Part shown: in pieces, positions 1-5,747 of the stretch
Position numbering within the stretch: the first letter of the stretch is position 1
Layout: every line of letters starts with the position of its first letter
Assembly (NCBI GenBank): GCA_051747505.1
Contig: JBNJGE010000186.1
Coordinates: forward strand, 1-6,829
Reading direction: 5' to 3'
DNA: 6,829 nucleotides
Source of the DNA: Albimonas sp051747505
Lineage (GTDB): Bacteria > Pseudomonadota > Alphaproteobacteria > Rhodobacterales > Rhodobacteraceae
Translations under genes and position numbers: made by a program
The notes under the pieces: model-generated
The model's database searches: none
What the model saw: only the letters and a program-made list of their open reading frames with translations
What the model was told of the DNA's origin: nothing

Positions 1-345
1 GGGCGCTTCGACGCGGTGATCGCCAACCATGTGCTGGAGCATGTGGACGACCGCGCGGCGCTGGCGGAGATCCGGCGCGTGCTGGCGCCCGGCGGGCTGG
101 CCGTGCTGACCGTGCCGCTGGTCGAGGGCTGGGACCGGACGCTGGAGAACCCGGACTGGACGAGCGCGGCCGAGCGCGCCGCCTACTACACCGACCCGCT
201 GCATCTGCGCATGTACGGGCGGGACTTCCGCGATCGCCTGCGCGAGGCGGGCTTCGCGGTCGAGGAATTCACGGCCGAGGAGCCCGACGTGCTCCGCCAC
301 GGCCTTCAACGCGGCGAGAAGATCTTCCTCGCCCGCAGGACCTGA
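1..345 (+). CDS. Class I SAM-dependent methyltransferase, 3' part (5' end outside the window)
   Basis: Only the last 114 residues are present. The frame is open from base 1, so the GTG at 16 is internal and the true start lies upstream. The fragment opens with FDAVIANHVLEHVDD, the motif after the fourth strand of Methyltransf_11-type enzymes. It continues with the helix and strand AEIRRVLAPGGLAVLTVPL. A later segment (HLRMYGRDFRDRLREAGF) is the usual C-terminal region before the last strands. The glycine-rich SAM-binding motif I must lie in the missing part. The family transfers a methyl group from S-adenosylmethionine; the acceptor cannot be told from this fragment. No signal peptide or membrane segment is visible. 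The gene ends 39 bases before sdhB on the same strand, so co-transcription is likely. Certain as a methyltransferase; substrate unknown. Confidence 0.88.
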   Translation, partial: GRFDAVIANHVLEHVDDRAALAEIRRVLAPGGLAVLTVPLVEGWDRTLENPDWTSAAERAAYYTDPLHLRMYGRDFRDRLREAGFAVEEFTAEEPDVLRHGLQRGEKIFLARRT

Positions 346-347
346 CA

Positions 348-365
348 TCGGGCCCCCGCGCCCGA
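348..365 (+). other. Small hairpin between methyltransferase and sdhB
   Basis: TCGGGC (348-353) and GCCCGA (360-365) form a perfect 6-bp stem with a 6-base loop, starting three bases after the methyltransferase stop. No T-run follows, so it is not a standard intrinsic terminator. It could be a processing or stability element in the leader of sdhB, or chance in GC-rich DNA. Confidence 0.3.
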
Positions 366-371
366 GGAGAC

Positions 372-378
372 GGAGGAG
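372..378 (+). promoter_or_regulatory. Ribosome binding site of sdhB
   Basis: GGAGGAG lies six bases before the ATG at 385, a near-ideal Shine-Dalgarno match and spacing. It fixes the sdhB start. Confidence 0.75.
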
Positions 379-384
379 CGATCC

Positions 385-1164
385 ATGGTCGAACTCGCGC
401 TGCCGAAGAATTCCCAGGTCAAGGTCGGCAAGACCTGGCCGAAGCCCGAGGGCGCGAAGAACCTGCGCGCCTTCAAGATCTATCGCTGGAACCCCGACGA
501 CGGCGGCAATCCGCGGGTGGACACCTATTACATCGACCTCGACGACTGCGGGCCGATGGTTCTCGACGCGCTGATCAAGATCAAGAACGAGATCGACCCG
601 ACGCTGACCTTCCGCCGGTCCTGCCGGGAGGGGATCTGCGGCTCCTGCGCGATGAACATCGACGGGATCAACACGCTCGCCTGCATCTACGGGATGGACG
701 AGATCAAGGGCGACGTGAGGATCTACCCGCTGCCGCACATGCCGGTGGTCAAGGACCTGATCCCCGACCTGACGCATTTCTACGCCCAGCACGCGGCGGT
801 GATGCCGTGGCTGGAGACCGAGACCCCGGCGCCGGAGCGGGAGTGGAGGCAGTCGATCGAGGACCGCGAGAAGCTCGACGGGCTCTACGAGTGCGTGATG
901 TGCGCCTGCTGCTCCACCGCCTGCCCGAGCTACTGGTGGAACGGCGACCGCTACATGGGGCCGGCGGCGCTGCTGCACGCCCGGCGCTGGCTGGTGGACA
1001 GCCGGGACGAGGCGACGGAGGAGCGGCTGGATTTCCTGGAGGACCCGTTCCGCCTGTACCGCTGCCACACCATCATGAACTGCGCGAAGACCTGCCCGAA
1101 GGGGCTGAACCCGGCGAAGGCGATCGCCGAGATCAAGCAGATGATGGTCGAGCGCACGCTCTGA
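385..1164 (+). CDS. sdhB: Succinate dehydrogenase iron-sulfur subunit (SdhB)
   Basis: 259 residues, a normal length for SdhB. It carries electrons from the SdhA flavin to ubiquinone in complex II, on the cytoplasmic face of the inner membrane, linking the TCA cycle and respiration (EC 1.3.5.1). The N-terminal ferredoxin domain has the [2Fe-2S] ligands C80, C85, C88 and C100 (CREGICGSC...C). The C-terminal domain has CVMCACCSTACP (170-181) and CHTIMNCAKTCP (227-238). By comparison with E. coli SdhB, C170/C173/C176/C237 bind [4Fe-4S] and C180/C227/C233 bind [3Fe-4S]. The quinone-site residues P181, S182, W184, W185, H228 and I230 are kept. The start at 385 has a strong ribosome binding site. 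sdhA is not directly upstream as in the common sdhCDAB order; a methyltransferase occupies that place. No sign of damage. Confidence 0.98.
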   Translation: MVELALPKNSQVKVGKTWPKPEGAKNLRAFKIYRWNPDDGGNPRVDTYYIDLDDCGPMVLDALIKIKNEIDPTLTFRRSCREGICGSCAMNIDGINTLACIYGMDEIKGDVRIYPLPHMPVVKDLIPDLTHFYAQHAAVMPWLETETPAPEREWRQSIEDREKLDGLYECVMCACCSTACPSYWWNGDRYMGPAALLHARRWLVDSRDEATEERLDFLEDPFRLYRCHTIMNCAKTCPKGLNPAKAIAEIKQMMVERTL

Positions 1165-1185
1165 TCCGGGGCCGAGGCCCGGAGA

Positions 1186-1221
1186 GAGGCGCCCGGCGGG
1201 GGAGGTTCCGCCGGGCGTCTC
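1186..1221. terminator. Hairpin terminator shared by sdhB and the convergent phosphatase gene
   Basis: A 14-bp stem (1186-1199 with 1208-1221, one G-U pair, including the perfect 9-bp GCCCGGCGG/CCGCCGGGC) encloses an 8-base loop. It lies between the stop of sdhB (1164) and the stop of the minus-strand phosphatase gene (1226), where a bidirectional terminator is expected. No T-run follows on either strand, so it fits the U-poor GC hairpins common in high-GC bacteria and is not a classical intrinsic terminator. Confidence 0.6.
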
Positions 1222-1225
1222 GCGT

Positions 1226-1795
1226 TCAGGGGCTGACGAGAGCGCGGGAAAGGACGGTGAGGGCGCCGTCCGCGTCCCGCTCGGCGATGATCGCCTCGCC
1301 GGATGACGGATGGACGCCGGTCAGGGCGGTGATGTTGACCTGGTGGGTGACGAGGAGGCTTTCGGTCCCCTCCGGCCGGGCGGCGAGGTGGTCGAGGACG
1401 GCGCGGGTCTGCGCCTCGGCGGTCGAGCGGTCGCGGAAGAAGGAGTCGAGGGGCGGGAAGGGCTCGACGGGGCCGAGGTCCAGCAGCTCGGCGGTCTCGC
1501 GGCAGCGGCACCAGCGGCTGGTGAGGATCTCGTCGGGCTCGAAGCCGCGGGCGCGGAGGGCTTCGCCGATGCGCCGCGCCTGCTCGCGGCCTGCCGCGTC
1601 GAGGTTGCGCTGGGTCGTGCAGTCGCCGAGGCGGAACTCCGCGGGGTCCCCGGTTCCGGGCGCGCGGGCGTGGCGCAGCAGGACGACGACGCCGGGGCGC
1701 TGGAGGGCCTGCCAGCCTTCCTCCTGAGCCTGCGGGGCGAGGGGGAGGAGGAGCGCCGCGGCGAGGGCGGCGAGGAGGATGCGAAGCCGGGTCAT
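1226..1795 (-). CDS. Histidine phosphatase family protein, probably exported
   Basis: 189 residues from the ATG at 1795. The N-terminus (MTRLRILLAALAAALLLPLA) has a basic start and a long hydrophobic core, which looks like a Sec signal peptide with cleavage near residue 23, so a periplasmic location is likely. The mature part has the phosphoglycerate mutase-like core: LLRHARAPG with R41 and the phospho-accepting H42, DCTTQRNLDAAGREQA (58-73), SRWCRCRETAE (93-103) supplying the second arginine, probably R97, and THQVNITALTG (150-160) with the second catalytic His, H151. The family hydrolyses phosphate monoesters through a phosphohistidine; the substrate is unknown. A longer reading to 1906 would bury the signal peptide and overlap the divergent Ada-like gene, so I rejected it. 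No clear Shine-Dalgarno sequence precedes 1795. C59, C96 and C98 belong to motifs I recall as common in this subfamily. Confidence 0.88.
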   Translation of the reverse strand: MTRLRILLAALAAALLLPLAPQAQEEGWQALQRPGVVVLLRHARAPGTGDPAEFRLGDCTTQRNLDAAGREQARRIGEALRARGFEPDEILTSRWCRCRETAELLDLGPVEPFPPLDSFFRDRSTAEAQTRAVLDHLAARPEGTESLLVTHQVNITALTGVHPSSGEAIIAERDADGALTVLSRALVSP

Positions 1796-1897
1796 GGGCC
1801 GGGAGCTAGCGCGGCGGGGCGGACCGGCCAGAGCGCAGGAAACGGGTGGCGCGTGGCGCGGGCGGGCGTAGGGTCGGGGGCGAGCTGGAGACCTGCC
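1796..1897. promoter_or_regulatory. Divergent promoter region, phosphatase / Ada-like gene
   Basis: These 102 bases separate two divergent starts and must hold promoters for both. No convincing -35/-10 pair is visible. TAGGGT (1869-1874) is a weak -10-like hexamer on the plus strand without a matching -35. AGAGCGCA at 1830-1837 differs by one base from the AAAGCGCA Ada box of E. coli, which may be chance. Confidence 0.4.
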
Positions 1898-2779
1898 ATG
1901 AAACATCTATCGATCGAGACCGACCGGACGGAGGAGGCCGACCGCTTCCGCCATGACCTGATGCTCGCCGCCATCCGGCTGATCGAGGAGACCGCGGCGG
2001 AGCGCCCCTCGCTGGAGCAGCTGGCCGCGCGGATGGGGATGAGCCCGACCCATTTCCAGCGGATGTTCAGCCGCTGGGTGGGGGTGTCGCCGAAGAAATA
2101 CCTGGAGTGGCTGGCGCTGGACCACGCGCGGGCGCTGCTGCGGGAGCGGCATACGGTGCTGGACGCCACGATGGAGACGGGGCTGTCCTCGCCCTCGCGT
2201 TTGCACGACCTGTTCGTGCGGTGGGAGGCGATGACGCCGGGGGACTATGCGCGCGCCGGCGGGGGTCTGACGCTGCGCTGGGGATGGTTCGACTCGCCTT
2301 TCGGCGAGGCGCTCGCGATGGGGACGGACAGGGGGTTGTGCGGGCTGGCCTTCGCGGCGGCCTGCGGGCGGGAGGCGGCCTGGGACGACCTGCGCCGGCG
2401 CTGGCCGGAGGCGGAGCTGGTGGAAGACCCCGAGGCGATCCGGCCCTGGGTGGAGGCGGCCTTCCGCGGGCGCGGCGAGGCGCGGGTGCAGCTGATCGGC
2501 GCCCCCTTCCAGGTGAAGGTGTGGGAGGCGCTGCTGGCGATCCCGCCGGGCCATGTGGCGACCTATTCGGATCTTGCCCGGGCGGTGGGCCGACCGAAGG
2601 CGGTGCGGGCCGTCGGGACGGCCGTCGGGCGCAACCCGCTGGCCTGGCTGATCCCCTGCCACCGGGCGCTGCGCAAGAGCGGCGCCCTGGGCGGCTATCA
2701 CTGGGGGCTGGGCGTCAAGCGCGCCATGCTGGCCTGGGAGACGGCCGAGCGGGCGCGGGAGGCGGAGGACGCCGCCTGA
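1898..2779 (+). CDS. Ada-like bifunctional protein: AraC-type HTH plus methylated-DNA-[protein]-cysteine S-methyltransferase
   Basis: 293 residues. Residues about 20-118 form an AraC-type DNA-binding domain with two helix-turn-helix units (SLEQLAARMGMSPTHFQRMF and TVLDATMETGLSSPSRLHDLF). Residues about 125-205 are the alkyltransferase N-terminal ribonuclease-like fold. Residues about 204-285 hold the active site, with acceptor C254 in LIPCHRAL and the conserved GALGGYHWG after it. The enzyme moves the alkyl group of O6-alkylguanine (and O4-alkylthymine) onto C254 in a suicide reaction (EC 2.1.1.63). Compared with E. coli Ada, the N-terminal zinc domain with the phosphotriester-accepting cysteine is missing, so it may regulate or repair without that methyl switch. 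The ATG at 1898 has GGAG seven bases upstream; the frame is open further up, but the domains start after 1898. A strong hairpin follows. Confidence 0.93.
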   Translation: MKHLSIETDRTEEADRFRHDLMLAAIRLIEETAAERPSLEQLAARMGMSPTHFQRMFSRWVGVSPKKYLEWLALDHARALLRERHTVLDATMETGLSSPSRLHDLFVRWEAMTPGDYARAGGGLTLRWGWFDSPFGEALAMGTDRGLCGLAFAAACGREAAWDDLRRRWPEAELVEDPEAIRPWVEAAFRGRGEARVQLIGAPFQVKVWEALLAIPPGHVATYSDLARAVGRPKAVRAVGTAVGRNPLAWLIPCHRALRKSGALGGYHWGLGVKRAMLAWETAERAREAEDAA

Positions 2780-2781
2780 CG

Positions 2782-2816
2782 CGAAAGGGGCGGGCCCGGC
2801 GGGCCCGCCCCTTGCG
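2782..2816. terminator. Strong hairpin terminator between the Ada-like and DUF1127 genes
   Basis: AAGGGGCGGGCCC (2785-2797) pairs perfectly with GGGCCCGCCCCTT (2801-2813) around a 3-base loop. Two more pairs lie outside one A-G mismatch. The hairpin starts three bases after the Ada-like stop and ends 23 bases before the DUF1127 stop. The stem ends in AA/TT, giving a short U-run on both strands, so it can terminate in both directions. Confidence 0.8.
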
Positions 2817-2838
2817 ATTTCCGGCGCTCAGCCGGGCT

Positions 2839-3054
2839 TCAGTAGCCGGCGGCCTCGCGGGCCACGCGCGGAAGGTCGCCCTTGCCGAGGCCGATATCCT
2901 TCAGCGTCCGGGCGTCGAGAGCCTCGAGCTCCGCGAGCGTGCGGCGGTATTCGCGCCAGCGGCGGGCGCGCGCGACGAGGTCCGAGAAACCGGCGCCGAA
3001 GGCCGGGCGGTGGGCCGTTTCGTGGGACAGATGCGCATCGGCGAACTGGGCCAT
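2839..3054 (-). CDS. DUF1127 domain small protein
   Basis: 71 residues. The DUF1127 (YjiS-like) signature fills the second half: W33, Y36-R37-R38, L43, L46, R49, L51 and the D53-I54-G55 turn, in the pattern WREYRRT-x-AELEALDARTLKDIG. The N-terminal 20 residues are low in signal. No membrane segment or signal peptide is visible, so it is cytosolic. From the literature, arginine-rich DUF1127 proteins in Agrobacterium and Rhodobacter (CcaF1) affect RNA turnover and stress or nutrient responses, and CcaF1 binds RNA. This protein is longer than the shortest, domain-only DUF1127 members, and its exact role is unknown. The ATG at 3054 has AAGGAGAC six bases upstream in an A-rich leader, so translation should be strong. 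Longer readings to 3183 lack such a site and are not conserved-looking. Confidence 0.88.
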   Translation of the reverse strand: MAQFADAHLSHETAHRPAFGAGFSDLVARARRWREYRRTLAELEALDARTLKDIGLGKGDLPRVAREAAGY

Positions 3055-3252
3055 GCCTTTGTCTCCTTGCTTTTTTTCAGGGGGGCGGCGGGGGCCGTCC
3101 GTCTCTGCGGGATGTGTTGCGATCCGGGGTCGGGAACAACAGACATTCGCGCAAGGCCGCTTTTCGCGCCGCACATACCGCAACGCAGCATACTAAGGGA
3201 AAAGGATTATTCCGCTGGACGCGGCGCGCGCCCGGCGCCATGAAAAGGGTGA
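3055..3252. promoter_or_regulatory. Divergent intergenic region with AT-rich pocket, DUF1127 / MFS exporter
   Basis: 198 bases without a gene, with the two flanking genes reading away from each other. An AT-rich pocket at about 3186-3212 stands out and is the best place for promoters. It offers TAGTAT on the minus strand (3195-3190) and GATTAT on the plus strand (3205-3210) as -10-like hexamers, but neither has a good -35 at 16-18 bases. TGTTG (3115-3119) and CAACA (3137-3141) form a spaced dyad on the DUF1127 side. GGCGC (3223-3227) and GCGCC (3235-3239) could form a hairpin just before the MFS gene. Short readings through here look like noise. Confidence 0.5.
3061..3068 (-). promoter_or_regulatory. 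Ribosome binding site of the DUF1127 gene
   Basis: On the minus strand AAGGAGAC precedes the ATG at 3054 by six bases and follows an A7 run (T7 on the plus strand at 3071-3077). The A-rich, unstructured leader is unusual for this GC-rich window and decides the start. Confidence 0.75.
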
Positions 3253-4458
3253 ATGCTGCCGCCCGCCCTGTCCCACGCGCCGTTCCGCCTCTACCTCGCC
3301 GGCAATTTCGCCGGGCTGCACGGGGTGTGGATCCTGCGCGTCGCCGCCGCCTGGCTGGCCTGGGACCTGACGGGATCGGCCGCGGTGACCGGGGCGGTGG
3401 CCTTCCTGAACTTCGCGCCGACGCTGGTCTCCGGCCCGCTGTTCGGGGTGATGGCGGACCGGCTCGACCCGCGACGCGGGATCATGGTCACGCAGTCGCT
3501 TCAGGCGCTGATCGCGTTCGGGCTGTTCGCGCTGCTGGCGGCCGGCGCGCTGACCGTGCCGGCGCTGCTGGCGGTCTCGCTGGCGGTGGGGGTGGCGGCC
3601 TCGGCCTATCACCCGATGCGCATGGCGCTGACGCCCCGGCTGGTGCCCGGCGAGCATCTGGGCCAGGCGGTGGCGATGACCGCCGTGAACTTCAACCTCA
3701 CGCGGATGCTGGGGCCGGCGCTGGGCGGCTGGCTGATCGCCGGACAGGGCGCGGGCGCCGCGGTGCTGACGGGCGGGCTGCTGTTCCTGCCGCAGGTGGC
3801 GGCGTTCGCGCGGCTGTCGCCCTATCCGCCGGCGCCGCGGGAGGCACGGGCCGGGCCGGGCGGGCTGCGCGGATTTCTCGGGGAGCTGACGGACGGGGCG
3901 CGGCATGTGCTGGCCCGTCCGCCGGTGCGCGACGCGATGCTGCTGACGGGGGTTTCGGCGATTCCCGCGCGCGGGGCGCTGGAGCTGCTGCCGGTGGCGG
4001 CCGACGGGCTCTATGGCCGGGGGGCGGCGGGCTTCGGGGCGCTGACGGCGCTGGCGGGCGCAGGGGCGGTGGTCGCCGCCCTATGGCTGGCGCGGGGCTC
4101 GCCCTCGGCGGCGGCGATGCGGGCGCGGGCGCTGGTCGCCGCGGCCGGCGGCATGTCGCTGGTCGTGCTGCTGGGCCTGTCGGAAAGTTGGTGGGCGGCG
4201 GTGGCCGCGGTGGCGGGGCTGGGCTTCTGCGGGACGACAGTGGGGGTGTCCAACCAGACCATCGCCCAGGTCCTGACCGAGGACGGCTGGCGGGGGCGCG
4301 TGATGTCGCTGTGGATCCTGGTGGCGATCGGGGGGACGTCGCTCGGCGCCCTCGGGATCGGGGCGTTGGGCGATGTGATCGGCTTCCGGGCGGCGCTGGT
4401 CGCGGTCGCGCTGGCGGCCACGCTGCCGCTCGGCTGGCTGGCTCTGCGCGGGCGCTGA
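3253..4458 (+). CDS. MFS transporter, MFS_3 / EntS-like (DHA3) exporter
   Basis: 401 residues, the usual size for a 12-helix major facilitator. Hydrophobic helices run through the whole length with a polar central loop at about 190-225. Loop 2-3 carries motif A as FGVMADRLDPRR (64-75). NFNLTRMLGPALGGWL (146-161) and QTIAQVLTEDGWRGRVMSLW (335-354) are typical of the MFS_3 group, which includes the enterobactin exporter EntS and macrolide efflux proteins. It probably uses the proton gradient to export a small molecule across the inner membrane; the substrate cannot be read. The start is well fixed: a TGA stop in frame (3250-3252) touches the ATG, with a weak AAGGG site upstream. No siderophore or resistance gene is next to it. 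Its stop is only three bases from that of the convergent HAD gene. Confidence 0.92.
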   Translation: MLPPALSHAPFRLYLAGNFAGLHGVWILRVAAAWLAWDLTGSAAVTGAVAFLNFAPTLVSGPLFGVMADRLDPRRGIMVTQSLQALIAFGLFALLAAGALTVPALLAVSLAVGVAASAYHPMRMALTPRLVPGEHLGQAVAMTAVNFNLTRMLGPALGGWLIAGQGAGAAVLTGGLLFLPQVAAFARLSPYPPAPREARAGPGGLRGFLGELTDGARHVLARPPVRDAMLLTGVSAIPARGALELLPVAADGLYGRGAAGFGALTALAGAGAVVAALWLARGSPSAAAMRARALVAAAGGMSLVVLLGLSESWWAAVAAVAGLGFCGTTVGVSNQTIAQVLTEDGWRGRVMSLWILVAIGGTSLGALGIGALGDVIGFRAALVAVALAATLPLGWLALRGR

Positions 4459-4461
4459 GGC

Positions 4462-5136
4462 TCAGGCCGCGGCGCGGGCGAGGGTCCGGGCGAGGCGGGG
4501 CAGGTCCCGGAAATCGGAGAGGACGGCGGTGGGGCGCATCGCCTCGGCCGGGCCGTGGCGGTAGCCGTCGAGGTGCAGCAGGAAGGGCAGGCCGGCGGCG
4601 CGGGCGGCCTCGGCGTCCGTCTCTCCGTCGCCGACATAGAGGGCGGGGCCGTCGCCCAGGCCCTCCAGCGCGGCGGCGGTCACGCGCGGGTCGGGCTTGA
4701 GGACCTCGCGATCGCCGTCGCGGACGGTGTCGCCGCCGGCGATGCGGTCGACGACGAAGCCGAGGCCGTCGAGGAGGCGGCGGGCCTTGGCCTCCGGCTT
4801 CTGGGTGCAGACGGCGATGCGCCAGCCTTCGGCGCGCAGCTCGGCCAGCGCCTCGCGGGCGTGGGGGTAGGGCGTGGTGGCCTCCAGCGGGTCGTATTCG
4901 GCGCGGAAGCGGGCGAGCCAGGCGTCCAGACCGTCGTTCGGGACGCCGCCGGTATGGGCCAGCAGGCGCTCGACCTGCACGCGCTGGCCGCGGCCGATGA
5001 AGGTCTTGTAGGTCTCCACGCTCACCGGGTCGCGGCCGAGGGCGGCCAGCAGGCGGTTGCCGGCGGCGCAGAGGCTGGGCGCGCTGTCGGCCAGCGTGCC
5101 GTCGAGGTCGCAGACGAGGCGGGGCGGGGCGCTCAC
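4462..5136 (-). CDS. HAD-family hydrolase, phosphoglycolate phosphatase-like (Gph type)
   Basis: 224 residues from a GTG start at 5136. All four HAD motifs are present: motif I CDLDGTLADS with nucleophile D10 and acid/base D12; motif II VCTQKP with T111; motif III K147 in LKPDP; motif IV VGDGETD with Mg-binding D170 and D174. A helical cap (about 17-90) sits between motif I and the rest, as in Gph and related beta-phosphoglucomutase-type enzymes. A likely reaction is removal of phosphate from 2-phosphoglycolate or another small phosphoester, but the exact substrate is uncertain. The GTG overlaps the stop of the upstream thioredoxin-like gene by four bases (GTGA), and no Shine-Dalgarno sequence is visible, so translation is probably coupled to that gene. 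The frame stays open upstream, but that part lies inside the thioredoxin gene. The first internal Met is near residue 200, which supports the GTG. Confidence 0.9.
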   Translation of the reverse strand: MSAPPRLVCDLDGTLADSAPSLCAAGNRLLAALGRDPVSVETYKTFIGRGQRVQVERLLAHTGGVPNDGLDAWLARFRAEYDPLEATTPYPHAREALAELRAEGWRIAVCTQKPEAKARRLLDGLGFVVDRIAGGDTVRDGDREVLKPDPRVTAAALEGLGDGPALYVGDGETDAEAARAAGLPFLLHLDGYRHGPAEAMRPTAVLSDFRDLPRLARTLARAAA

Positions 5137-5687
5137 GCCGGTTCGCGCCACTTGATGGAGCAGCCGATGGAGGGGGTCTGCTCCTCGGGGCCGCGGCCGG
5201 TTTCGGCGACCTGCTTCATGGCTTCGTAGAGCTCGCGTTTCAGGCCCTCCTTCTTCTCGCGGCCGGCGGAATCGAGGCGGCCGCGGTATTGCAGCTCCAG
5301 CCGGCCGTTGAAGCCGAAGAAGTCGGGGGTGCAGACGGCGCCGTAGGCGCGGGCGACCTTCTGGCTGCGGTCGTGGAGATAGAGGAAGGGGAAGCCGTGG
5401 GCGCGGGCGAAGGCGCCCATCTGCTCGAAGCCGTCCTCGGGGTAGGCCTCGGCGTCGTTGGAGTTGATGGCGACCACGCCGATGCCGAGCTCGCGCAGGG
5501 CGTCGGCCTCGCGCACGAGCTTTTCGGCGATGGCCTTCACATAGGGGCAGTGGTTGCAGATGAACACGACCAGCACGCCGTTGGGCCCGACGCAGTCCTC
5601 GAGGCTGTAGATCTGCCCGTCGGTGTCGGGGAGCATGAAATGCGGCGCCTTGCGGCCGAAGTCGCAGACGGGCGGGGTGGCGGCCAT
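5133..5687 (-). CDS. Thioredoxin family / peroxiredoxin-like protein (PRX-like 1, AhpC-TSA fold)
   Basis: 184 residues. The N-terminal FGRKAPHFMLPDTDGQIYSL region (about 10-29) is the start of an AhpC/TSA-type thioredoxin fold. The redox motif is CNHCPYV (C44-x-x-C47), which fits the PRX-like 1 group of thioredoxin proteins better than classical peroxiredoxin (PxxxTxxC). C119-T120-P121 gives the cis-proline loop with an additional cysteine. The C-terminal SIGCSIKW (173-180) is a family hallmark. No signal peptide is present, so it is cytosolic. It probably acts as a thiol-disulfide reductase or peroxidase; its partner is unknown. The ATG at 5687 has the perfect AGGAGGT four bases upstream. 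The TGA overlaps the GTG of the HAD gene, and an MFS gene ends 60 bases upstream on the same strand. Confidence 0.92.
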   Translation of the reverse strand: MAATPPVCDFGRKAPHFMLPDTDGQIYSLEDCVGPNGVLVVFICNHCPYVKAIAEKLVREADALRELGIGVVAINSNDAEAYPEDGFEQMGAFARAHGFPFLYLHDRSQKVARAYGAVCTPDFFGFNGRLELQYRGRLDSAGREKKEGLKRELYEAMKQVAETGRGPEEQTPSIGCSIKWREPA

Positions 5688-5691
5688 GGGG

Positions 5692-5698
5692 ACCTCCT
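5692..5698 (-). promoter_or_regulatory. Ribosome binding site of the thioredoxin-like gene
   Basis: AGGAGGT on the minus strand is a full anti-16S match four bases before the ATG at 5687. It is the strongest Shine-Dalgarno sequence in the window and could also drive the coupled HAD gene. Confidence 0.75.
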
Positions 5699-5731
5699 GT
5701 GACTCGGGACAGGGCTGGGCCGGAGTCTGCG

Positions 5732-5747
5732 CCGCGCGCCCGCGCGG
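5732..5747 (-). terminator. Possible GC hairpin after the MFS gene
   Basis: CCGCGCG (5732-5738) and CGCGCGG (5741-5747) make a perfect palindromic arm pair. With a realistic 4-base loop the stem is 6 bp. It directly follows the MFS stop in the minus-strand sense and no T-run comes after. It may be a weak terminator, or only GC-rich chance; if it terminates, the thioredoxin-HAD pair needs its own promoter in about 45 bases. Confidence 0.3.

Noticed and set aside
807..1727. Long open frame on the plus strand across the end of sdhB and the phosphatase gene
   Set aside because: It is a shadow of sdhB in another frame and then antisense to the phosphatase; the product is Arg/Gly/Ala-rich with no domain. 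High GC makes stops rare in all frames.
1310..1897. N-terminal extension of the Ada-like frame upstream to 1310
   Set aside because: The extension is antisense to the phosphatase gene and has no recognisable domain. The ATG at 1898 has a ribosome site and the HTH domain begins right after it.
1796..1906. Longer start (1906) for the histidine phosphatase
   Set aside because: It would put 37 Pro/Arg-rich residues before a clear signal peptide and overlap the start of the divergent gene.
3071..3077. T7 run on the plus strand as a terminator
   Set aside because: No hairpin precedes it; on the minus strand it is simply the A-rich part of the DUF1127 leader.
3055..3183. Upstream extension of the DUF1127 protein to 3183
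   Set aside because: The added residues look like random coding of a leader, and a strong ribosome site sits directly before the ATG at 3054.
3114..4700. 528-residue plus-strand frame overlapping the MFS gene
   Set aside because: Gly/Arg/Ala-rich translation with no domain; the MFS gene in another frame has clear helices and motifs.
4555..5702. Plus-strand frames opposite the HAD and thioredoxin genes (4555-5229, 5289-5702)
   Set aside because: They mirror the codons of the minus-strand genes and give Ala/Gly/Val/Glu-rich sequence without family features.
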